Notes: generated from the letters alone by a model not told the origin. A DNA stretch of 64,000 bases from Candidatus Sericytochromatia bacterium (GCA_018780035.1 JADMKE010000016.1:372001-436000), one strand, 5' to 3'. Positions 25,597 through 34,697 are shown, counted from the first letter of the stretch. Numbers and translations are program-made.

Positions 25597-26982
25597 TACC
25601 GCCATCTGTGTTGGCGCTCCCAGAACGGGGTCAAGCGGCCCAATCGGCTCAAAGCGCAGGTGGTAATGGCGTTTGCGGGCAATATTCAGGCACCAGCTCT
25701 CAAACTCGGCCCGGCTCCATTCAAAGCGGTGATCGCCGTGGCGAAATTGGCCGGGCTTGAGATTCTGAAACAGAACGTTGTATTCGGCATTGGGGGTGGT
25801 TAATACCACCAATTGGGGCTGCAAATCTTCGAATAAAACCTGGGCAAAGGCTTCGAGTCGAAAGGGTTCGAGGTGTTCGATCACCTCTACCGCGACCACC
25901 GCTTCGAGATCTTTGAGGCGGGCATCGCGGTAGACCAACGAGCCATGAAGCAGTTCCAAGCGTTGGGCTTGGCGCTCAGAAAAACGCTCGGTATGCAAGC
26001 GCCGTACAGCATTGGCCAGGCTGCGGGCAGAGACATCCAGACCCACAATCCGTTCCAATTGGCCCTGCTGCCAGAACAATTGTAAGAGGCGGCCTTCACC
26101 GCAGCCCAGATCGCCGACCGAGCGCAGCCCCGAAAGTCTGACCACCTCAGCGACTTTTTCCAAGCGCAGTTGATTCAGGCTCAGTGGTTTTTCCAGGGCC
26201 TTTTCCAGGCTTTCGGCTTTTGCCTCCTGGGTTTCGGGGACCTCGGGCAAATCTTCTTGCAGTAGGCGCAGGGCCAAACTGGTCAGGGGTTTGTTGTGGC
26301 GCAGATAGCGGGCCGTGATCAGCTCTTTGGCCGGATGTAATGCCAACCAGCCCTCGCCATGTTTGAGCAGCTTTTGCACCTCTTCAGCACCAATAAAATA
26401 GTGTTTGTCGTTGTCGAGCACGGGCAATAAAACATAGAGATGGCTGAGTAAATCAGACAAGCGGATTTGCTGCTGCAGTTTGAGTGTGTAATAAGGGCTT
26501 TGGCCCCAGTTCGGAAAGTGCTCATCCAGTGGGTAGCGGGTGATCTCCAATTGGTAGCCCAGCGGCGCAAAGAGGCTTTCCAATAAACCCGGCCCACCCC
26601 GGCTGGCCACCACTGCCAATTCGGCCTCTAGGGGAATCGGCGTATCCGCCAGCAAGGGTTTTTCATCGCATTTGCCCTTGAGGGCACTGCCCAAAACCCG
26701 TGAAAGGACCACGCTCATAAACGAAGACGCAACATAAGGCCGGTCGTTGACATATTGCCCCAGGGCAAAACCCTCCCAGGCCGACTTTTGTTCGCGGGCC
26801 AAACCAATGGGGTCGAGATCGAGCAATAGCAATGCTGTACAGCGGGTTTCACTGGCTTCGGGATAAAAGACGTGGGCCAAACCAAAATTGAGTGCAAATG
26901 TTTGCAGCTTATCGGGGTGTTTGTGCAGCAGGTAGCCCAGATCGGTGGCGGGGGTGTGGGTGGTCGTCAAACGCAACAACAT
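25585..26982 (-). CDS. hen1: RNA 3'-terminal ribose 2'-O-methyltransferase Hen1
   Basis: 465 residues. ATG 26982 (MLLRLTTTHTPATDLGYLL) is chosen because homologues begin exactly so; a longer frame starts at 27030. The N-terminal domain, found only in bacterial Hen1, is present in full and ends near residue 250. The methyltransferase has the AdoMet loop VGDLGCGEGRLL (near 290), the metal-binding EVIEHLEPFR (near 364; E, E, H) and FRHGDHRFEWSRAEF (near 417; H). Hen1 methylates the 2'-OH of the 3' end at the break in a damaged RNA before Pnkp seals it, so the repaired RNA resists a second cut. It lies upstream of Pnkp, separated by the 1358-residue gene and the KptA remnant. Confidence 0.96.
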   Translation of the reverse strand: MLLRLTTTHTPATDLGYLLHKHPDKLQTFALNFGLAHVFYPEASETRCTALLLLDLDPIGLAREQKSAWEGFALGQYVNDRPYVASSFMSVVLSRVLGSALKGKCDEKPLLADTPIPLEAELAVVASRGGPGLLESLFAPLGYQLEITRYPLDEHFPNWGQSPYYTLKLQQQIRLSDLLSHLYVLLPVLDNDKHYFIGAEEVQKLLKHGEGWLALHPAKELITARYLRHNKPLTSLALRLLQEDLPEVPETQEAKAESLEKALEKPLSLNQLRLEKVAEVVRLSGLRSVGDLGCGEGRLLQLFWQQGQLERIVGLDVSARSLANAVRRLHTERFSERQAQRLELLHGSLVYRDARLKDLEAVVAVEVIEHLEPFRLEAFAQVLFEDLQPQLVVLTTPNAEYNVLFQNLKPGQFRHGDHRFEWSRAEFESWCLNIARKRHYHLRFEPIGPLDPVLGAPTQMAVFEK

Positions 26983-27133
26983 GCTTTCGGAGTGCTCCCT
27001 CTTGGACTCTAGCGGGCTCTGAACGCCCAAAACGTCTTTATTTTAACATACCGGGCAGCAAAGCCTGTTCTTTTGCCGGGTGAAAGATAATCCTCTGTTT
27101 GCCTTGAGTGGTATTCCCTCGTTTAGGCAAGGA

Positions 27134-27162
27134 TTGGCAAAATTCGGGGATAAGATTAAAAT
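27134..27162 (+). promoter_or_regulatory. Sigma70-type promoter for the lipoprotein lipase
   Basis: TTGGCA (27134-27139), 17-base spacer, TAAAAT (27157-27162). The start of transcription would be near 27169, giving a leader of about 60 bases before ATG 27228. Confidence 0.72.
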
Positions 27163-27227
27163 AGTAATAATCTCTCGTTAATTTCAACTTTTCATTTCAA
27201 GCTTTCTTTTCAACAAGGTGTTTGGCT

Positions 27228-28319
27228 ATGCGCAATCTGAATCTCGCTCTGACTCTTTTGGGAATCCTGCTGTTTTTGCTGGCCTGTCAGCCTCTGCAAG
27301 CGCCCCTGGTTCCTGCTGATTCTGCCGCCAATTCTGTCGCTTTGCGCAGTCAGGGGACTGTTTCTTCCGCTCTCAGTCGCTTTGTGCAAAACCAGTATCG
27401 CTTTGTCTTTGACGAACACGACAAAAATCGCAATGGCCAAATTGAGTTGGCAGAAATTCCCCATGCCGCTCAGAGCTTTGCCAAATACGACAGCAACCGC
27501 GACGGGGCTTTGAGCCCGGCAGAAATTTTACCCAATCCCTCCTTTTTGCGGGCCCAGAGTGAGGCCCTCGCCAAAGATTTGCGTCAGAGCCAAACGCCCC
27601 AGCAAGAAGACCCACAATTGCAATTGCCCTTTGAGAAAGAGTTTTCCCGTTTAGAAAGTGGTTTTATCCGCGAAGTTGAGGCCATGCGCAGCTTGGCCCA
27701 AACGCCGTCCCAAACGATGACTCAATCCCTTGCAACCAAGCCGATTCCCGTTTTGCTGGTGCCGGGTTATGCGGAGCCCAGTTGGTATTTTATGTATGGC
27801 ATTTACCGCGATTTAAAAAAAGCCGGTTATGCCGTCGAAGGCCTCAATCTTTTCCCCAATTTTGCCTCAGCCGAAGAACAGGCCCTCAAAGTCAAAGCCA
27901 AAGCCGAAGCCATGATGAAACAATATGGCAGCCAAAAAATTCATCTGGTCGTGCACAGTTTTGGTGGGTTGATCAGCCGCCATTATATTCAGAACATGGG
28001 GGGCAGTGCTGCGGTCGATCAATTGGTTACCATTGCCACGCCCCATTTGGGCACCTATGCCGCGTTTCTGGGGCCCGGAGAAAGTGCCGTGCAATTGCGG
28101 CCCGAAAGTGCCTTTCTGAAAAAACTCAATGCCCAGGGCTTTGCCTATCCCCCCGTCAAATACACCTCGATCTGGTCCAATCTGGACGAGATCGTCTTGC
28201 CCCCCAAACACTCGATTATGCCTGATTCCCAGGTCTTTTATGTGCCCTGGACGGGCCACCTCACGATCATGTTCAGTCAGCGGACCTACACGGCCATTCG
28301 CCAGGTTCTTGGCAATTAA
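27228..28319 (+). CDS. Lipoprotein lipase/esterase with two EF-hands
   Basis: 363 residues. AAGGTG (27215-27220) fixes ATG 27228. A lipoprotein signal peptide ends in LLFLLAC, so Cys is lipidated. Two EF-hand calcium loops follow: DKNRNGQIELAE (about residue 66) and DSNRDGALSPAE (about residue 88). After a linker comes an alpha/beta-hydrolase: the oxyanion strand IPVLLVPGYAEPSW, nucleophile elbow LVVHSFGGLISRHY, and VTIATPHLGTYA, which is typical of bacterial lipases. The acid and His are probably in SNLDEIVLPP and PWTGHLTI. It is anchored at the outer membrane or periplasm, and calcium may stabilise the N-terminal domain. EF-hands fused to a lipoprotein lipase are uncommon. Confidence 0.88.
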   Translation: MRNLNLALTLLGILLFLLACQPLQAPLVPADSAANSVALRSQGTVSSALSRFVQNQYRFVFDEHDKNRNGQIELAEIPHAAQSFAKYDSNRDGALSPAEILPNPSFLRAQSEALAKDLRQSQTPQQEDPQLQLPFEKEFSRLESGFIREVEAMRSLAQTPSQTMTQSLATKPIPVLLVPGYAEPSWYFMYGIYRDLKKAGYAVEGLNLFPNFASAEEQALKVKAKAEAMMKQYGSQKIHLVVHSFGGLISRHYIQNMGGSAAVDQLVTIATPHLGTYAAFLGPGESAVQLRPESAFLKKLNAQGFAYPPVKYTSIWSNLDEIVLPPKHSIMPDSQVFYVPWTGHLTIMFSQRTYTAIRQVLGN

Positions 28320-28321
28320 AT

Positions 28322-29587
28322 TTGCTCAGCCATTCGCTTTGTGGTTTGGGGCTTTTAGATTCATCTGCACGTTTTTCGCAAGCAAACCAAATCCAGATTC
28401 TCAAGGCCCTGTATCAATTTCCGGATGACGCCACCTTTGGTCTGGCTGGCTACCAGGGCAGCGCCAAAGAAATTTATTACAAAATTAGAAAAACATCTTT
28501 GTTTGAGCGTCTTTTGGTTTATTTTGATGATCAGCACGAAGTTTTTGATGATCTTTGCCGTTATCCCGGATCGCTGATGTATCACCGTTCGCACTTGTCT
28601 CACGAACCCCAGCCCGATTTTGTGCTGTTTTACATGCCGCCACAAGTTGAACTGAAGTATATGCGGTTTTATCAGCTTCATCTCGCTGGCTCCGCCTGTT
28701 TTTTATTTCCGTTTTTGCCCAAATGCGCATCGCCGCTTGAGATTATTGAAAACCCGCATCCCCTCTTGCTCTATTTTTTTCCCTGTGCTGGAACCGGTCG
28801 CTTGAGCGCACCTTTAACCAGCCTATTGCAGCATTTTCAATTTTTGCAAAGAGAATGTTCTCCGCTGAGCGCGAATATCCGGTTGAATCAGACCCTCTCT
28901 TCAGACCATCTGCCTGATTTTGATTTGATTGCAGACTATTTTGTGAATCAAATCAAAACGCTGGACTATTACCAATATATGGTGACCCATGATCCCTTTG
29001 ACATTCGGGCTTTGGACTCACTTCCATTTTTGCGTAAAATTGCCCTGATCAGAGACCCGCGCGATGTGGTGACCAGCTATTATATGCGCGAATTTGTGCC
29101 CCAATTTGGCGGGCGTGTCTTAAGCGCTCCAGAAAAGGAACGGGCTTTGTTTGAGCTGATGCAAACCGGTTTTGTGAATCGCAAGACAAATTATTTTTTG
29201 CGCTGGCCCAAGCTCACCACCCTGGCTGATTTTTTTGTGAATATCACAGAGAGCACCAATACACTTGTGGTTAAATTTGAAGATCTGCATCATGCTGAAG
29301 CTGAGACCTATCAGCGCATTTTGCAATGGTTGGGTTTTGATTGGCATCCCTTGATCACTTTAAGCCCAGAACAACTGAAGTATTATTGCCACAGGGGGTC
29401 AATCGCCCATCAGACTGAAGGGGGAGTGCGTTCGGATAACCCTGAAAAACCGGTGATCAAACAAGGGGTGCTTACCAATTGCCGCAAGGGAGAAACGGGA
29501 GACTGGAAAAACCATTTTACCCCGGCTCTGACAGCTTATTGCCAGGCACAGATTGGCGCTCAATTGAAGGTCTTGGGGTATTCTTGA
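28322..29587 (+). CDS. Sulfotransferase family protein
   Basis: 421 residues. The 3'-phosphate-binding motif is ALIRDPRDVVTSYY, and the PAPS-binding RKGETGDWKNHFTP is the classical RxGxxGDWKN signature. The usual 5'-phosphosulfate loop (PKSGTTW) is replaced by FPCAGTGR, an unusual form. Sulfotransferases move sulfate from PAPS to hydroxyl or amine groups of glycans, lipids or small molecules; the acceptor is unknown. TTG 28322, three bases after the lipase stop, is the first possible start but has no ribosome-binding site, so the true start may lie further in. The base composition looks more A+T-rich than its neighbours, which may point to transfer. A strong terminator follows. Confidence 0.85.
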   Translation: MLSHSLCGLGLLDSSARFSQANQIQILKALYQFPDDATFGLAGYQGSAKEIYYKIRKTSLFERLLVYFDDQHEVFDDLCRYPGSLMYHRSHLSHEPQPDFVLFYMPPQVELKYMRFYQLHLAGSACFLFPFLPKCASPLEIIENPHPLLLYFFPCAGTGRLSAPLTSLLQHFQFLQRECSPLSANIRLNQTLSSDHLPDFDLIADYFVNQIKTLDYYQYMVTHDPFDIRALDSLPFLRKIALIRDPRDVVTSYYMREFVPQFGGRVLSAPEKERALFELMQTGFVNRKTNYFLRWPKLTTLADFFVNITESTNTLVVKFEDLHHAEAETYQRILQWLGFDWHPLITLSPEQLKYYCHRGSIAHQTEGGVRSDNPEKPVIKQGVLTNCRKGETGDWKNHFTPALTAYCQAQIGAQLKVLGYS

Positions 29588-29620
29588 GCAAAGAGGCCAA
29601 GTCTAATTGGACAAGGGGAA

Positions 29621-29658
29621 CCCTGTCTGAGATCTTGCGAGAGAAGACAGGGCTTTTT
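29621..29658 (+). terminator. Rho-independent terminator after the sulfotransferase
   Basis: CCCTGTCT (29621-29628), 16-base loop, AGACAGGG (29645-29652), then CTTTTT. Good stem and adjacent U-tract. Confidence 0.88.
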
Positions 29659-29720
29659 AAAATAGGGTGAGATGGATTTTGAAAACAGGGGCTGTCTGTG
29701 GCTCTAAACGAGAGGTTGCT

Positions 29721-29948
29721 ATGTCTGAGAAAACCAAAAAAGTGATTTATAAATGCGCCCACGTCAAAAAAAAGGTCTGTTTAGACGTGGCGAATGAAGA
29801 GGAAAAAGCCCTGCTCGGCAGTAAAATTGTTGCCCAGAAAGTGCTCAAATGTGATCTCAAGGCCATGGGCGGCTGCAATCAGAGTCTGGATCGTTTTGAT
29901 ACCAAATGCCCAGCGGTGGCCCAAGCAATCAAATGCACGCTTAAATAA
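29721..29948 (+). CDS. Cys-rich 75-residue protein, possible metal binder
   Basis: 75 residues from ATG 29721, placed by AGAGG 8 bases upstream; an in-frame extension to 29667 has no support. The sequence is Lys-rich and has six Cys in pairs: YKCAHVKKKVC, LKCDLKAMGGC and TKCPAVAQAIKC. The spacing could hold one or two metal ions or form disulfides, but no signal peptide is present, so metal binding in the cytoplasm is more likely. Its stop overlaps the start of the CbpA gene by one base (TAATG), so the two are coupled and may work together. A weak promoter (TTGAAA-18-TCTAAA, 29679-29708) precedes it. Unknown family. Confidence 0.7.
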   Translation: MSEKTKKVIYKCAHVKKKVCLDVANEEEKALLGSKIVAQKVLKCDLKAMGGCNQSLDRFDTKCPAVAQAIKCTLK

Positions 29949-30880
29949 TGAAATACAGCGATTATTATGCCACGCTCAGTTTAGACAAAGCGGCCTCTGA
30001 AAAGGAGATCCGCACGGCTTACCGGCGTTTGGCCAAAGAGTACCACCCAGACACCCACCCAGGGGATGCGGTGGCGGAAGAAAGGTTCAAGGCCATCAAC
30101 GAGGCCTATGAGGTGCTCGGGGATCCTGACAAACGCTCGCGCTACGATCAGTTGGGTGTGAATTGGCAGGACTTTGCTGAATTTGCTGAGAGTTATCATG
30201 CCAGTCGCAAAGACAAACAGCGGGTCGAATACGGCTCACAGTTCTTCGATTTGCCTTTCAGCGATTTCTTTGAAACCTTTTTTGGCGATCAGGCCGGGCA
30301 GCTCTGGGACAAACATGCCGATCACCCTGTGCCGGAACCCCCCTCCCAGTTGCGCCCAGAGCCTACTCTCTCCTCGGCCTCGGAGATCAGTTATACTGCC
30401 CAAGTCACCCTCGAAGAGGTTTTGCAGGGCACCAAGCGCCGAATTCAGCTCAACGAAAACGATCAACTCAAAACCCTCGAAGTCAAAATTCCACCGGGGG
30501 TCAAAGAGGGCTCCAAAGTGCCTATTGGCAGTAAGGCGAGCCACCTCTTTCTCGAAATACGCCTGCGCACACACCCACTCTTTCTGCCCGAAGAACAAAA
30601 TTTGCGCGGCTCGCTCCAGATTCTCGATTACGAAGCGATGTTGGGTTGCAGCAAAGCGATCAAAACCCTCACGGGCCAAATTCAGCTCAAAATCCCTCCT
30701 GGCAGCCAGGGGAATCAGGTCTTTCGGATCAAGGGCCAAGGCCTGCCCCAATTCAAACACCCTGAGCAGCGCGGGGATTTATTGATTGTGCTGGGGGTCA
30801 AGACCTCAACCGGCTTGAATCCAGAAGAGCGCTTGCTGATTGAACGCTTCCGTGTCTTGCGGGAGGCGCGTTCGCTGTAG
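29948..30880 (+). CDS. cbpA: CbpA-type DnaJ co-chaperone
   Basis: 310 residues. An N-terminal J domain (YYATLSLDKAASEKEIRTAY...) has the HPD tripeptide in EYHPDTHPGD and ends DKRSRYDQLG. There is no Gly/Phe-rich zinc-finger region, and two substrate-binding C-terminal domains follow (YTAQVTLEEVLQGTKRRI; LKIPPGSQGNQVFRIKGQG). This is the CbpA type, which works with DnaK. It is translationally coupled to the upstream Cys-rich protein; in some bacteria CbpA has a small modulator (CbpM), but the Cys-rich protein does not look like CbpM. It converges on scoB. Confidence 0.93.
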   Translation: MKYSDYYATLSLDKAASEKEIRTAYRRLAKEYHPDTHPGDAVAEERFKAINEAYEVLGDPDKRSRYDQLGVNWQDFAEFAESYHASRKDKQRVEYGSQFFDLPFSDFFETFFGDQAGQLWDKHADHPVPEPPSQLRPEPTLSSASEISYTAQVTLEEVLQGTKRRIQLNENDQLKTLEVKIPPGVKEGSKVPIGSKASHLFLEIRLRTHPLFLPEEQNLRGSLQILDYEAMLGCSKAIKTLTGQIQLKIPPGSQGNQVFRIKGQGLPQFKHPEQRGDLLIVLGVKTSTGLNPEERLLIERFRVLREARSL

Positions 30881-30898
30881 TCGCTGGTTGGTCGCTGC

Positions 30899-31564
30899 TT
30901 AAGCGCTGACGGGCTCTCTCAGCGCAACCCGGTATTTTGCGGCTGTGCAGGCCTGAATGGCTTCCAGACTCAGTTCGGGGTCTTTTTCAATCAGTACCAA
31001 TTCTTGGGCCTGTTTATCGACCTCAAAGACCGCTTTTTCGGTGATAATCAAGTCGATGCAGCGTTTGCCTGTCAGCGGCAGGGTGCATTCGGGCAAAAGT
31101 TTAGAGGCCCCGCTTTTGTCGTTGTGGGTCATGACCACCACCACACGCTGCGCGCCCGCGACCAAATCCATCGCACCGCCCATGCCTTTGACCATTTTTC
31201 CGGGAACCATCCAATTGGCGATATCCCCGGCCTGAGAGACTTCCAATGCTCCGAGAATTGCGAGGTTGATATGCCCGCCGCGAATCATGCCAAAGGAGCT
31301 GGCGCTGTCAAAATAACTGGCGCCAGGCAGAGCCGTCACCGTTTGTTTGCCGGCATTGATCAGATCAGCATCGACTTCGCCATCTTCGGGGAAAGGCCCA
31401 ATCCCGAGCAGGCCGTTTTCGGAGTGCAGCACCACGGTCATGCCTTCGGGCACATAATTGGCCACGAGGGTGGGAATACCAATACCCAAATTGACATAAT
31501 AGCCATCTTGCAATTCAAGTGCGGCCCGTTTAGCGAGTCGTTCTCTGCTCGATTCGTTTTTCAT
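30899..31564 (-). CDS. scoB: 3-oxoacid CoA-transferase subunit B
   Basis: 221 residues. The beta subunit of succinyl-CoA:3-ketoacid (or acetoacetyl-CoA) transferase carries the catalytic Glu in [14 protein letters not shown]. Other marks are [46 protein letters not shown] and the end MTHNDKSG. It moves CoA between succinate or acetate and acetoacetate, feeding ketone bodies or PHB products into acetyl-CoA. ATG 31564 lies 35 bases inside the end of scoA, so the subunits are translated together in equal amounts. Confidence 0.96.
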   Translation of the reverse strand: MKNESSRERLAKRAALELQDGYYVNLGIGIPTLVANYVPEGMTVVLHSENGLLGIGPFPEDGEVDADLINAGKQTVTALPGASYFDSASSFGMIRGGHINLAILGALEVSQAGDIANWMVPGKMVKGMGGAMDLVAGAQRVVVVMTHNDKSGASKLLPECTLPLTGKRCIDLIITEKAVFEVDKQAQELVLIEKDPELSLEAIQACTAAKYRVALREPVSA

Positions 31565-32225
31565 AATGCGCCCCTTTCAGCAAATAATTCACAAAAATAC
31601 TGGGTGTATGAATTTGGTCGGGATCGAGATCGCCCACCGGCACCAATTGCTCAACTTCGGCAATCGTGATTTTGCCTGCGGTGGCAATCGGCTGGTTGAA
31701 GTTGCGGGCTGTTTTGCGGTAGAGTAAATTGCCATGGGTGTCGCCGATATGGGCTTTGACCAGTGCCAATTCACCGGTGATCGGTTTTTCGAGTACGTAC
31801 ATTTTGCCGTCGATTTCGCGGGTCTCTTTGCCCTCGGCCACGGGGGTGCCATAGCCCGTTGGGGTATAAAAGCCGCCAATACCTGCCCCGCCCGCGCGAA
31901 TGCGCTCGGCCAGGGTGCCTTGGGGCACAAATTCAACTTCGAGTTCGCCATCGAGGTATTGGCGTTCAAAGAGCTTGTTTTCGCCCACATAACTGGAGAC
32001 CATTTTGCGGATCTGGCGGGTCTGCAAGAGCAGCCCCAGGCCAAAATCGTCAATGCCAGCATTGTTGCTGACAACGGTTAAATTTTTTACGCCCAGCTCG
32101 CGCAGAGCCAGGATTAAATTTTCGGGAATACCGCACAAACCAAAGCCACCAACCAGCACCGTGGCGCCGTCATTGAGGCCCACCTTTGCCAAGGCTTCTG
32201 CTGCGCTTTGAACCACTTTTTTCAT
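31530..32225 (-). CDS. scoA: 3-oxoacid CoA-transferase subunit A
   Basis: 231 residues. The alpha subunit binds Co[36 protein letters not shown], the [21 protein letters not shown] segment (split), [13 protein letters not shown] and [23 protein letters not shown]. Standard length. First gene of a two-gene operon with scoB (35-base overlap). GGGAG lies before the ATG. Confidence 0.96.
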   Translation of the reverse strand: MKKVVQSAAEALAKVGLNDGATVLVGGFGLCGIPENLILALRELGVKNLTVVSNNAGIDDFGLGLLLQTRQIRKMVSSYVGENKLFERQYLDGELEVEFVPQGTLAERIRAGGAGIGGFYTPTGYGTPVAEGKETREIDGKMYVLEKPITGELALVKAHIGDTHGNLLYRKTARNFNQPIATAGKITIAEVEQLVPVGDLDPDQIHTPSIFVNYLLKGAHYEKRIEQRTTR

Positions 32226-32290
32226 AACGCGAGGCTCCCTTTCGGGTGATGGGGAAAGTATAACACGGGTTTTCGTTGCTGCGGATCCCT

Positions 32291-33703
32291 TTAACTGCGC
32301 TGGTATTTGTCTTCAAATCTTACGATATCATCTTCGCCCAAATAGGGCCCTGATTGCACTTCGACCAGCTCCAGGTCAATCGTGCCGGGGTTTTCGAGCC
32401 GATGGACTTCACCCACAGGAATGTACGTGGACTGGTTTTCGGTCAGTAAAAAGACCTTCTCGCCGCAGGTCACGCGGGCGGTGCCTTTGACCACGACCCA
32501 GTGTTCGGCGCGGTGGTGGTGCATTTGTTTTGAGAGCTGTTGACCGGGATGCACGGTGATGCGTTTGACCTGAAAGCGCTCACCTTTGTCGACCGTCTCA
32601 TAAAAACCCCAGGGCCGGGCGACCTTGGTGTGGTTTTCGGCTTCTGGGCGCTGTTGGCTGCGCAATTGGCCCACCAACTCTTTGACCTCTTGGGCGTGGT
32701 CTTGGCTGGCAACCAGCACGGCATCCGGGGTTTCAATAATCAACAGGTTTTCCACACCCACAGCTGCCAGCAAGCGGCCATTGCTGCGCAAGAGATTGCC
32801 AGAGGCATTCAGGGTAATGACGTCGCCTTGGCAGGCATTGCCATGTGCATCTTGGGGGTATTGGCTTTTGAGTGCATCCCAAGAGCCCACGTCTGACCAA
32901 CCGGCATGGAGAGGTAAGACAACGCCCAGGTCTGTTTTTTCCATCACCGCATAATCGATTGAGCGGGCAGGGCTCAGGGCAAAAGCGCTGGGGTCAGGCC
33001 TGAAAAAGGCGGGTTCACTTTGGCCCTGTTCAAAGGCCGAGCGGCAGCAGGCCAGCAGCTCTGGCTGGTATTTTTCGACTTCGCCAATCCAGGTTTGGGG
33101 GGCCAGGGCAAAGATGCCGCTGTTCCAGAGATAATCACCGCCAGCCAAATAGCCTTCTGCTGTGGCCTGATCGGGTTTTTCGACAAAGGCCAGAATTTTT
33201 TCGCCCTGGGCCTGAATATAGCCATAAGCTGTTTCGGCCCTGTCGGGCTGAATGCCAAAGGTCACAATCTGTCCGGCTTGGGCCCGTTCTGATGCTTGGG
33301 GCAAGAGCGCACAAAAGGCCTCGGGCTGTGTCAGAGCGTGGTCGGAGGGCATGACCAGTAACAGGCTGTCGGGCTGATGGAGCAATGCCCACAGGGCAGC
33401 CAAGGTCAGGGCCGGTGCTGTGTTGCGTGCTTCGGGCTCTAAGATGATTTGCGAGGGGCTGGTTTCAATTTGGCGCAATTGCTCGTTGACCAAAAAGCGG
33501 TGGGCTTCTTGGGTCAGGATCAGCGGCCCAAGAACCTCTTGCAAGCCCTGCAAACGCTGGACGGTGGCTTGAAAAAGTGAGCGCTCTGAGGCCAAACCAA
33601 TAAATTGTTTGGGAAAATGTTCGCGGGACAGGGGCCAAAGTCGGGTGCCTGAGCCGCCGCAGAGAATCACAGGCAGCCAGGAGGGAGAGGGGGTGGCAGT
33701 CAT
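32291..33703 (-). CDS. manC: Mannose-1-phosphate guanylyltransferase / mannose-6-phosphate isomerase
   Basis: 470 residues, typical for the bifunctional enzyme. The pyrophosphorylase domain has the signature [22 protein letters not shown], then [20 protein letters not shown] and YLWNSGIFA. The C-terminal cupin domain (type II phosphomannose isomerase) has [26 protein letters not shown] and [19 protein letters not shown] with metal His residues. It makes GDP-mannose for polysaccharides. ATG 33703 is chosen over an upstream frame to 33790 because AGAGGAA is well placed and family members start here. No other GDP-sugar genes lie next to it. Confidence 0.95.
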   Translation of the reverse strand: MTATPSPSWLPVILCGGSGTRLWPLSREHFPKQFIGLASERSLFQATVQRLQGLQEVLGPLILTQEAHRFLVNEQLRQIETSPSQIILEPEARNTAPALTLAALWALLHQPDSLLLVMPSDHALTQPEAFCALLPQASERAQAGQIVTFGIQPDRAETAYGYIQAQGEKILAFVEKPDQATAEGYLAGGDYLWNSGIFALAPQTWIGEVEKYQPELLACCRSAFEQGQSEPAFFRPDPSAFALSPARSIDYAVMEKTDLGVVLPLHAGWSDVGSWDALKSQYPQDAHGNACQGDVITLNASGNLLRSNGRLLAAVGVENLLIIETPDAVLVASQDHAQEVKELVGQLRSQQRPEAENHTKVARPWGFYETVDKGERFQVKRITVHPGQQLSKQMHHHRAEHWVVVKGTARVTCGEKVFLLTENQSTYIPVGEVHRLENPGTIDLELVEVQSGPYLGEDDIVRFEDKYQRS

Positions 33704-33831
33704 GCTGGGAAAATTCCTCTGTTTTCTTTCATCTTTTGTATTATGCGCTTTTTCAAGCTCTTTTGCCGCGATCATCAAAATGAATAGCAAAAGATATATT
33801 TCTGTTAAATATCTATGTTATCTTAAATTTA

Positions 33832-33913
33832 CATCAGAAAGTCGGTTCGCCGATGACTGGTGAGCCCATCAAAACTCTAGCTTAGCAGCCCTGCAAGGGG
33901 CTTTTTTGTTTTT
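33832..33913 (+). ncRNA. Candidate small RNA: UUCG-capped stem plus terminator hairpin
   Basis: No gene on the plus strand needs a terminator here, yet one is present: AGCCC (33887-33891), loop TGCAAG, GGGCT (33898-33902), then TTTTT-G-TTTTTT. Upstream is a well-formed stem: CATCAG (33832-33837) pairs with CTGGTG (33857-33862), and inside it GTCGG (33841-33845) pairs with CCGAT (33850-33854) around a TTCG tetraloop. A+T-rich DNA precedes it and could hold a promoter, but no clear -35/-10 pair is seen. It lies between manC and xthA, both on the minus strand. On the minus strand the same sequence would lie in the manC leader, so a cis role there is possible. Confidence 0.45.
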
Positions 33914-33920
33914 TGTATTT

Positions 33921-34697
33921 CTAGCTTGAAGACAGATCCAATCTGAGTTCAACCGGACAGTGATCCGAACCCACGACCTGATCGCAAATTTCAGCCTGAG
34001 AAACAGCGGAGAGCAGGCTCTCACTCACGAAAAAATAGTCAATTCGCCAGCCAATATTGCGCTCGCGCACATTGGCCCGGTATGACCACCAGGTATAGCG
34101 GTCGCGGGCCAGGGGGTGTAGGTATCTAAATGTGTCGATATACCCGTTTTCGATATATTTATCCAGCATATCCCGTTCAATTGGTAAAAAACCAGAAGTT
34201 TCTTGGTTGGCTTTGGGGTTTTTGAGATCCACTTCTTTGTGGGCGGTATTCCAATCACCGGTGATCACCACTTTGCGGCCTGCTCGCACCTGGGTATTGA
34301 GTTCTTTTAGCAGGGCCTCATAAAAATCCAGTTTGTAGATCACGCGGCCCTGATCGCGCTGGCCATTGGGGAAATAGACGTTGTACAGCAAAAATTCACC
34401 GTGATCGGTTACGACCACCCGGCCTTCGCTATCGAAGCGCTCAATTCCCAAGCCACTGTGGGCTGAGAGGGGCGGTTTGCGTGAAAAAGTGGCCACGCCA
34501 CTGTAGCCTTTTTTTTCGGCATTGGCCCAGTGCGTGTGGTAGCCGTGGCCTTCGAGCAGCTCGTAAGAGAGCTGGGAGGGCCAGGCCTTGGTTTCTTGCA
34601 GACAGAGTACATCAGGCTTGGTTTCTTGTAGCCATTCCAAGAAGCCTTTGCGCTCGACAGCGCGCAGGCCGTTGACGTTCCACGAGATCAAATGCAT
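33921..34697 (-). CDS. xthA: Exodeoxyribonuclease III
   Basis: 258 residues. AP endonuclease/3' exonuclease of base-excision repair (ExoIII/Xth family, endonuclease/exonuclease/phosphatase fold). Motifs are MHLISWNVNGLRA, CLQETKAW (catalytic Glu), GYSGVATF, VYFPNGQRD, VVITGDWNTAHKEVDL (Asp/Asn), WWSYRANVRERNIGWRIDYF and the end GSDHCPVEL with catalytic Asp-His. ATG 34697 begins the conserved N-terminus; an upstream in-frame extension (to 34727) is not supported. Confidence 0.96.
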   Translation of the reverse strand: MHLISWNVNGLRAVERKGFLEWLQETKPDVLCLQETKAWPSQLSYELLEGHGYHTHWANAEKKGYSGVATFSRKPPLSAHSGLGIERFDSEGRVVVTDHGEFLLYNVYFPNGQRDQGRVIYKLDFYEALLKELNTQVRAGRKVVITGDWNTAHKEVDLKNPKANQETSGFLPIERDMLDKYIENGYIDTFRYLHPLARDRYTWWSYRANVRERNIGWRIDYFFVSESLLSAVSQAEICDQVVGSDHCPVELRLDLSSS

